Positions 30,238 to 34,502 of a stretch of 34,502 nt of DNA are shown here, piece by piece. The stretch's first letter is position 1; every line of letters starts with the position of its first letter. Below the pieces are notes generated by a model that made no database searches, was not told where the DNA came from, and saw nothing but the letters and a program-made list of their open reading frames with translations. This stretch comes from Streptomyces murinus. Its GTDB lineage: Bacteria > Actinomycetota > Actinomycetes > Streptomycetales > Streptomycetaceae. The position numbers were made by a program, and so were the translations under genes. The DNA lies in the NCBI RefSeq assembly GCF_002154555.1, contig NZ_MUNF01000038.1:1-34502 (forward strand), given 5' to 3'.

Positions 30238-31281
30238 TCAGGGCCGGGTCACCGAGGAGATCGGCATCATCCCCACCGGGTCGTAGCGCACCGCGGCTCC
30301 CGGATGGGGCGCGTGGATGACCTGGCCGTGGCCGACGTACATCGCCACATGGCTGGCGTCGGAGCGGTACACCACCAGATCGCCGGGGCGGGCCTGGGAG
30401 AGCGGGACGCGCCGCCCGGCGAACCGCTGCTCCTGGGAGGTACGGGGCAGCTGGATGCCGGCGTGCGCGTACGACCACTGCATCAGGCCCGAACAGTCGA
30501 AGCCGGAGGGCCCGTTGGCGCCCCACACATAGGGGCGGCCGAGCGCGGAGCGGGCGGCGGCCAGGGCCGCGGCGGCGCGCGCGTCGGGGGCGCCGGCCAG
30601 GCCGGTCAGGTCGGACAGGCCGAGCCGGTCGGGTCCTGCCGAGCGGGAGGACCGGTCGTAGGCGGCGCGGTCGGCCGCGGACAGCGTGTTCAGCAGCTGC
30701 CGGGCCCGGGCGAGCTTGCCCTCCACCGTCCGCTTGTGCGCGGCGACCGCCCGGCGGGCGCGGTCCAGCGCGTCGAGCTCGTCGGCCGCCTCCGCCCGCT
30801 CCTGGTCCAGCTCGCGCAGCGCGGAGCGCAACTCCCGCAGCCGACCCGCCTCCTGGGCGCTGATCCGGTCGAGGGTGGCGGCCTTGTCGAGGTAGTCGTC
30901 GGGATCGTCGGAGAACAGCAGCGCGACGGCCGGGTCGATGCCGCCCGAGCGGTACTGCGCCCCGGCCAGCGAACCCAGCTCCTCGCGCAGCGTGTTGACG
31001 TCCTGCTGGCGGCGGGCGACCCGGTCCTGGGTGCGGCGGACCTCGCGGCGCAGCGCGTCGGTGCGCTCCTGGGCCCGGTCGTAGTCCTGGGTCGCCTGCT
31101 CGGCCTCCGTGTAGAGCCGGTCCACCTCGGCGCGGGCATCGGGATGCGGCGCGGCGTGCGCCGGTACTGCGCCGAGGGCCGCGGCGGCGGCCGACAGGGC
31201 GCACAGGGCTGCGGCACCCCGGTCGAATCCGCCCGGTGCGCGGCGCTTCCCGGACGGTGCAAGGCGGCGATGGGACCCCAC
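30238..31281 (-). CDS. Secreted NlpC/P60 peptidoglycan endopeptidase (paralogue 1)
   Basis: A 347-residue secreted wall hydrolase expected to cut stem peptides (D-Glu/meso- or LL-diaminopimelate region). GTG at 31281 is chosen because the N-terminus SHRRLAPSGKRR matches that of the neighbouring paralogue and a G-rich ribosome site (GGAAGGGG) precedes it; it gives a signal peptide ending near AHA-AP (about residue 44). A long coiled-coil follows (residues 50-200, DRLYTEAEQATQDYDRAQ onward, with the conserved GAQYRSGGIDP block). The NlpC/P60 domain comes last, with Cys in FDCSGLMQW (near 262), His in ASHVAMYVG (near 315) and the third polar residue at VIHAPHPG. The C-terminus is ISSVTRP. Adjacent genes suggest shared wall-remodelling functions. 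Confidence 0.92.
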   Translation of the reverse strand: MGSHRRLAPSGKRRAPGGFDRGAAALCALSAAAAALGAVPAHAAPHPDARAEVDRLYTEAEQATQDYDRAQERTDALRREVRRTQDRVARRQQDVNTLREELGSLAGAQYRSGGIDPAVALLFSDDPDDYLDKAATLDRISAQEAGRLRELRSALRELDQERAEAADELDALDRARRAVAAHKRTVEGKLARARQLLNTLSAADRAAYDRSSRSAGPDRLGLSDLTGLAGAPDARAAAALAAARSALGRPYVWGANGPSGFDCSGLMQWSYAHAGIQLPRTSQEQRFAGRRVPLSQARPGDLVVYRSDASHVAMYVGHGQVIHAPHPGAAVRYDPVGMMPISSVTRP

Positions 31282-31318
31282 GGTTTGCCGAACCCCTTCC
31301 ACTGGCTGACACGGACGA

Positions 31319-31365
31319 CGTTCCCCGGCGCCTGGGGACGGGGAGGCCCCGGCGCCGGGGAAACG
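31319..31365. promoter_or_regulatory. Strong dyad in the 5' leader of NlpC/P60 paralogue 1
   Basis: TTCCCCGGCGCC (31321-31332) and GGCGCCGGGGAA (31351-31362) are perfect 12-bp arms around an 18-bp spacer; two more pairs form beyond with one bulge. If transcription begins near 31365, as the TACTGT box suggests, the hairpin is the very 5' end of the mRNA. It is about 38 nt before the GTG start. Confidence 0.6.
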
Positions 31366-31371
31366 CGGCAG

Positions 31372-31401
31372 ACAGTAGCCGTGCAAAAGGGCCGCGGCCA
31401 A
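31372..31401 (-). promoter_or_regulatory. Promoter of NlpC/P60 paralogue 1
   Basis: Minus strand: TTGGCC (31396-31401), 18-bp spacer, TACTGT (31372-31377). It fits a housekeeping-type promoter and lies between the terminator of the upstream paralogue and the 5' hairpin. Predicted leader about 80 nt. Confidence 0.45.
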
Positions 31402-31425
31402 AGACCGCGACGGCAACAAAGAGTG

Positions 31426-31461
31426 ACGCCCCGCCGCTGACGCAGGTCACCGGCGGGGCGT
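31426..31461 (-). terminator. Terminator of NlpC/P60 paralogue 2
   Basis: ACGCCCCGCCG (31426-31436) and CGGCGGGGCGT (31451-31461) are perfect 11-bp arms with a 14-nt loop. On the minus strand the stem is followed by CACTCTTTGTTG. It lies 63 nt past the stop of the gene at 31524, so the two paralogues are separately transcribed. Confidence 0.85.
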
Positions 31462-31523
31462 GGAGTCAGTTTGCGTCCCGTGGATTCGCCCGATCGGGCG
31501 CCCTCCCCGGGAGCGTCGGGGGT

Positions 31524-32558
31524 TTAAACCCGGACGCCGAACTGGAACGGCATGTCGGACATCGCCTCATAGCGCACCACGGCACCGGTGTGCGGGGCGT
31601 GCAGCACCTGGCCGCCACCCGCGTACAGACCGACGTGGTGGATGTCGCCGTAGAAGAACACCAGGTCGCCGACCTTGAGCTGACTCTGGCTGTAGATCCG
31701 GGTGCCTATGTTGGCCTGCTCCTCGGAGGTGCGCGGGATGGAGACGCCGGCCTGCGCGTAGGCGTAGGAGGTCAGACCCGAGCAGTCGAAGGAGGAGGGG
31801 CCGGTGGCGCCGTAGACGTACGGCTTGCCGATCTGGCCCTGGGCGGCGGCGAAGGCGGCCGCGGCCCTGCCCGAGGCGGGCGGGGCGTCACCGAGGTTCA
31901 CCCGCTCGCTGGAGGAGCGGTCGGCGCGCTGCTGCTGGGCGGCGAGGTCGGCCTTCTCCTTGGCGGTGAGGCTGTTGAGGATCTTCTGGGCCGCGGCGAG
32001 CTTGGCCTGGACGTCCTTCTTCTTGTTGCCCAGTTCGGTGCGGGTGTCCGCGAGGTCCTTGAGCTTCTCGGTGGCCTCGGAGCGCTCCTGGGCGAGCTCG
32101 CGCTGCTTGCTCTGGATCTTGCGCAGCGCGTCGACCTGCTGGCTGCTCAGCTGGTCGAGGGTGGACGCCTTGTCGAGGAAGTCGTCCGGGTTGGAGGAGA
32201 GGAAGAGCTGGACCGAGGGGTCGATACCGCCGGAGCGGTACTGGGCCGTGGCCAGCGAACCCAGGCCGTCGCGCAGCTTGTTGAGGTCTTCCTGACCCCG
32301 CGCGACGTTGTCCTGGATCGTGGAGATCTCCTTCTGGAGCTTCTGCTGCTTCTCCTTGGCGCCGTTGTACTTCTCGGTGGCCTGCTCGGCCTGCTCGTAC
32401 AGCTTGTCGACCTTGGACTTGACCTGGTCCTTGCTGAGCTTCTCACTCGGCGCGGCGTTCGCGGCGTTCGCGCTGAGCACGACGGCGGCGGCTGCTGCGG
32501 TGGTCAGCACGGTCACACGTGCACGGCTCTGCTGCTTGGGTCGACGGTGGGACGCCAC
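31524..32558 (-). CDS. Secreted NlpC/P60 peptidoglycan endopeptidase (paralogue 2)
   Basis: A 344-residue secreted hydrolase, closely related in layout to the gene at 30238-31281. The signal peptide has a basic start (SHRRPKQQSRAR), a hydrophobic core and a cleavage site after ANAANA near residue 35. A long coiled-coil (residues 45-200, VDKLYEQAEQATEKYNGAK onward, with TAQYRSGGIDPSVQLFL) leads to the NlpC/P60 domain: Cys in FDCSGLTSY (near 255), His in IHHVGLYAGG (near 305) and VLHAPHTG. The C-terminus is QFGVRV. The coiled-coil may hold the enzyme inactive or tether it to a partner, as with mycobacterial RipA/RipC (family knowledge). The start is GTG at 32558, with AAGGAG about 10 nt upstream. 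The gene has a good promoter and is preceded by an inverted repeat. In position it corresponds to Rv2190c. Confidence 0.93.
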   Translation of the reverse strand: MASHRRPKQQSRARVTVLTTAAAAAVVLSANAANAAPSEKLSKDQVKSKVDKLYEQAEQATEKYNGAKEKQQKLQKEISTIQDNVARGQEDLNKLRDGLGSLATAQYRSGGIDPSVQLFLSSNPDDFLDKASTLDQLSSQQVDALRKIQSKQRELAQERSEATEKLKDLADTRTELGNKKKDVQAKLAAAQKILNSLTAKEKADLAAQQQRADRSSSERVNLGDAPPASGRAAAAFAAAQGQIGKPYVYGATGPSSFDCSGLTSYAYAQAGVSIPRTSEEQANIGTRIYSQSQLKVGDLVFFYGDIHHVGLYAGGGQVLHAPHTGAVVRYEAMSDMPFQFGVRV

Positions 32559-32611
32559 GGAGGACGAACTCCTTCTTGTGAGTGTTCACCCGTTCGGAGG
32601 TTCGAGCCCCG

Positions 32612-32640
32612 ACCCTAGTGACCATGTTGTGATCATTCAA
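32612..32640 (-). promoter_or_regulatory. Housekeeping-type promoter of NlpC/P60 paralogue 2
   Basis: Minus strand: TTGAAT (32635-32640), 17-bp spacer, TAGGGT (32612-32617). This is the best sigma-HrdB-like promoter in the window. Predicted start near 32605, giving a leader of about 47 nt with the AAGGAG ribosome site. No c-di-AMP riboswitch core could be drawn in this leader. Confidence 0.65.
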
Positions 32641-32657
32641 ATCCTCACGGCAAAAAT

Positions 32658-32733
32658 TCCCGTCACGCAATGCATTCTTTGCACACAATCCACGAGCAGT
32701 GATGGCCGATTGACCCTACGTTGCGTGACGGGA
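32658..32733. promoter_or_regulatory. 13-bp perfect inverted repeat upstream of NlpC/P60 paralogue 2
   Basis: TCCCGTCACGCAA (32658-32670) and TTGCGTGACGGGA (32721-32733) are exact reverse complements separated by 50 bp. The region (32640-32760) is much AT-richer than the rest of the window and holds no gene. It lies directly upstream of the -35 box, so two inverted copies of a regulator site, or a looped operator, are possible. Confidence 0.6.
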
Positions 32734-32769
32734 CGGCCAATTCGGGCATTAGCTACGCCCGTTGGGCCT

Positions 32770-34113
32770 TCAGGACAGTCGCTTCAGAAGTACCGCAGAG
32801 GCCACGGGCCGGGCACCCGCCCGTGCCACACCGTCGGCCACCTCGCGGTCGGTGGAGGCGACGATGACCGGCCGGCCCGGCGGCTCCGCGCGCACCAGCT
32901 GGCGGATCAGCTCGTCGGCCGTGACACCCGGCTTGGAGAACAGCACCCGCACCCCGCGCGGCGGCGCGAGCAGCACCGGCGCGGCCAGCTCGGCGCCGTC
33001 GAAGACGCAGGTCACCTCGGCACCGGTCTGCGCGGCGAGCGCGGACAACTGGCCCAGCAGCCGCAGCCGCTGCTTCTCCAGCGGCATCTGCGGATAGCCG
33101 GTCTTGGTCACGTTGTACCCGTCGACGACCAGATGCGCCTGCGGCAGCGCGAGCAACTGGTCGAGGATCGCCGGGTCGTGCTCGGACAGGGCGCGCGCCG
33201 CGATGTCCTTCGGCGTCATCCGGCCCGGCTCCACCGCGTCGACGGTCTCGGCCGGGCGCACGGACACCGGCGGCAGCGCCAGCTCGCGCCGCAGGCCCTG
33301 GGTGGCCTCCAGCAGGGTGTCGAGCAGCAGCCGTACCCGCATGTCCTCCACGCTGCGCCCCTCGCGGGCGGCCTTGCGGGTGGCCTCCAGGGCCGCCTCC
33401 GCCTCGCCGAGCCGCGCCTTGAGCCGCCGCGACTCGCTCTCCGCGGCCGACACCCGGGTGCCCGCCTCCGCGCGTACGGCGTCCATCTCGCCCTGCGCCT
33501 TGCGCAGCGCGGCCTCGCCCCGGCGCACATCGCTCTGCGCGGAGCGCAGCTTGCGGTTCAGGGACTCCAGGTCCCGCTTCGCCGACTCCAGCTCACCGCG
33601 CAGCCGTTCGGTCTCGGTCCTGGTGTGCTCGCGGGCGCGCTCCAGTTCGGCGCGCAGCCGCTCCAGTTCGGCGCGGCTCTCCTCGTCGGCCCGCTCGGCG
33701 TCGGCGCGCTGCGCCTCCTCGCCGGCCGCGGTGACCAGCTTCACCCAGCCCGCCGGGCGCAGCACATAGGCGGCCGCCGCCACATCGAGCGGATCGACGG
33801 CCGCGGGCACGGAGCCGGCCTCCAGGGCGCCGGCCAACTCCGGCTGCGCGGCGCGGAACTTCTCGCCGATCCGCTGCCGGAACAGTGTGTCGGTCTCCAG
33901 CGCCGCGGCCATCGCGTTCCCGGCGAACTTCGCGCGACGATTCGGGGCGAACCGGGCGTACTGCCGCAGCTGTGCGGGCAGTTCGGCCACGGTCAGCTTG
34001 CCGAAGCACTCCGAGACGATCGCGACGACCCTGCGGCGCACCCCGTCGGACAGCGGACGGTCAAGCACCTCAGCGGTGCCGTCGCCCGGCCCCCCGCCTG
34101 CGCTCTCCACCAT
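32770..34113 (-). CDS. NYN (PIN-like) domain protein with central coiled coil
   Basis: A 447-residue cytoplasmic protein. The N-terminal 130 residues are a helical domain (VRRRVVAIVSECFGKLTVAELPAQLRQYARF in parts; LRPAGWVKLV near 118). Residues about 130-260 are a strong Glu/Arg/Ala coiled coil. The C-terminal 170 residues are a YacP-type NYN domain: VVDGYNVTKTGYP near residue 328, VTCVFDGAE near 367, VRVLFSKPGVTADELI near 388 and IVASTDREVADG near 415 contain the clustered aspartates of PIN-like nucleases. In Firmicutes the YacP/Rae1 nuclease cuts mRNA at the ribosome; here the N-terminal domain and coiled coil are extra. The start is ATG at 34113 after a GGGGTG site. The zinc-ribbon gene lies 52 bp upstream in the same direction. 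Confidence 0.85.
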   Translation of the reverse strand: MVESAGGGPGDGTAEVLDRPLSDGVRRRVVAIVSECFGKLTVAELPAQLRQYARFAPNRRAKFAGNAMAAALETDTLFRQRIGEKFRAAQPELAGALEAGSVPAAVDPLDVAAAAYVLRPAGWVKLVTAAGEEAQRADAERADEESRAELERLRAELERAREHTRTETERLRGELESAKRDLESLNRKLRSAQSDVRRGEAALRKAQGEMDAVRAEAGTRVSAAESESRRLKARLGEAEAALEATRKAAREGRSVEDMRVRLLLDTLLEATQGLRRELALPPVSVRPAETVDAVEPGRMTPKDIAARALSEHDPAILDQLLALPQAHLVVDGYNVTKTGYPQMPLEKQRLRLLGQLSALAAQTGAEVTCVFDGAELAAPVLLAPPRGVRVLFSKPGVTADELIRQLVRAEPPGRPVIVASTDREVADGVARAGARPVASAVLLKRLS

Positions 34114-34165
34114 CCGTCACACCCCACTACCTTGCCGAAGAAATGCCTCTTCGGGCCCGGCCCCG

Positions 34166-34405
34166 TCAGGAGTCGGTGCCCGGCCTGTCCACGAGTTCCA
34201 CCTGGTCCACCGCGTTGCACCAGCGGCAGCGCACCGATTCGATCGTCTCACTGACCACCTGGCGCTCCTCCACCGTCGGCTCGCCCGCGAGATCGAGGTG
34301 GACATACTCCACGACCTTCGAGGAGCGGGTGACGTCGAAGCGGGTGAGGTTGCCGCACAGGGTGCAGCGCCATCGCGTCGTGGCGGTCGGCTCGGGAACC
34401 GTCAT
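34166..34405 (-). CDS. Small zinc-ribbon protein
   Basis: A 79-residue protein with two CxxC pairs, CTLCG near residue 14 and CRWCN near 60, spaced as in a zinc ribbon. Between them is a basic/acidic stretch with DVTRSSKVVEYVHLDLAGEP. I recognise it only as a conserved streptomycete hypothetical; nucleic-acid or protein binding is possible. The start is ATG at 34405, with AGAAGGG 5-6 nt upstream. It is followed after 52 bp by the NYN-domain gene, so the two are probably one transcript, and a role together in RNA metabolism is a weak inference. Upstream, TAGGGT on the minus strand (34462-34467) is a possible -10 box; the remainder to the right edge shows no gene. Confidence 0.8.
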   Translation of the reverse strand: MTVPEPTATTRWRCTLCGNLTRFDVTRSSKVVEYVHLDLAGEPTVEERQVVSETIESVRCRWCNAVDQVELVDRPGTDS

Positions 34406-34502
34406 CGTGCCCTTCTCAGGTCGGTCGGACCGCGCCGGCGGGCCGACGCGTGTGGCTCGTAACCCTACGGCCTGGCGGCCTCTCGCCGCCCGTCCATCCG
34501 AG

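Noticed and set aside
32559..32769. c-di-AMP (ydaO-type) riboswitch before the NlpC/P60 gene
   Set aside because: This class often precedes such genes in Actinobacteria, but the leader after the predicted start is only about 47 nt and the conserved core blocks are missing.

Overview
The window is chromosomal DNA from a Streptomyces or very close relative. The evidence is very high GC with strong third-position GC bias, frequent GTG and TTG starts, TANNNT-type -10 boxes, and a gene order I recognise from memory as the S. coelicolor SCO2104 to SCO2138 neighbourhood. It is core rather than accessory genome: there is no integrase, transposase, phage gene, CRISPR array, tRNA or rRNA. Intergenic gaps are all under about 300 bp.

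Layout. 1-4782: thiamine block, with thiE leaving the left edge, a Rv2175c-like DNA-binding protein, a ferredoxin-reductase-like flavoprotein, a small conserved protein, then a TPP riboswitch driving thiO-thiS-thiG. 5021-7909: a PASTA Ser/Thr kinase and an endonuclease IV-like AP endonuclease. 8012-9581: a sulfite-oxidase-like molybdoenzyme, bacterioferritin and its ferredoxin Bfd under an iron box. 9735-13203: aromatic amino acid entry, a class II DAHP synthase divergent from a fused anthranilate synthase controlled by a Trp-Trp-Trp leader peptide and attenuator. 13267-17184 (minus): phosphofructokinase, the MacR/MacS two-component pair and a PlsC acyltransferase. 17356-18766 (plus): an esterase and an acidic membrane protein. 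18778-23820 (minus): an EEP hydrolase, glucokinase GlkA, a DUF5304-type protein, an ArsA-like ATPase, a SRPBCC protein and a metallophosphoesterase. 24119-28501: a long-chain acyl-CoA synthetase, a PimB'-like mannosyltransferase and a GT87-type polytopic glycosyltransferase. 28502-34405 (minus): a MATE transporter remnant, a lipoprotein metallopeptidase, two paralogous NlpC/P60 wall hydrolases, a NYN-domain protein and a zinc-ribbon protein.

How it fits together. From Rv2175c through the kinase, DAHP synthase, PlsC, ArsA, SRPBCC, FadD, PimB' and NlpC/P60, the order matches, as I recall it, the Mycobacterium tuberculosis Rv2175c-Rv2190c block. The window is therefore an ancient actinobacterial envelope and phospholipid neighbourhood into which thiamine, iron-storage, tryptophan and glycolytic genes are interleaved. 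Control elements readable from sequence are a TPP riboswitch, a trp attenuator, an iron box, a possible Crp-type site before pfkA, several perfect terminator hairpins, and a set of genes whose -10 box sits 6-8 nt before the start codon (predicted leaderless mRNAs).

I did not find a convincing new multi-gene system. The points most worth a second look are a phosphofructokinase with the residue pair of PPi-dependent enzymes, an ArsA-like protein whose P-loop lacks both lysines, the leaderless trp leader peptide, a decayed MATE gene, and strong dyads in front of both NlpC/P60 genes.
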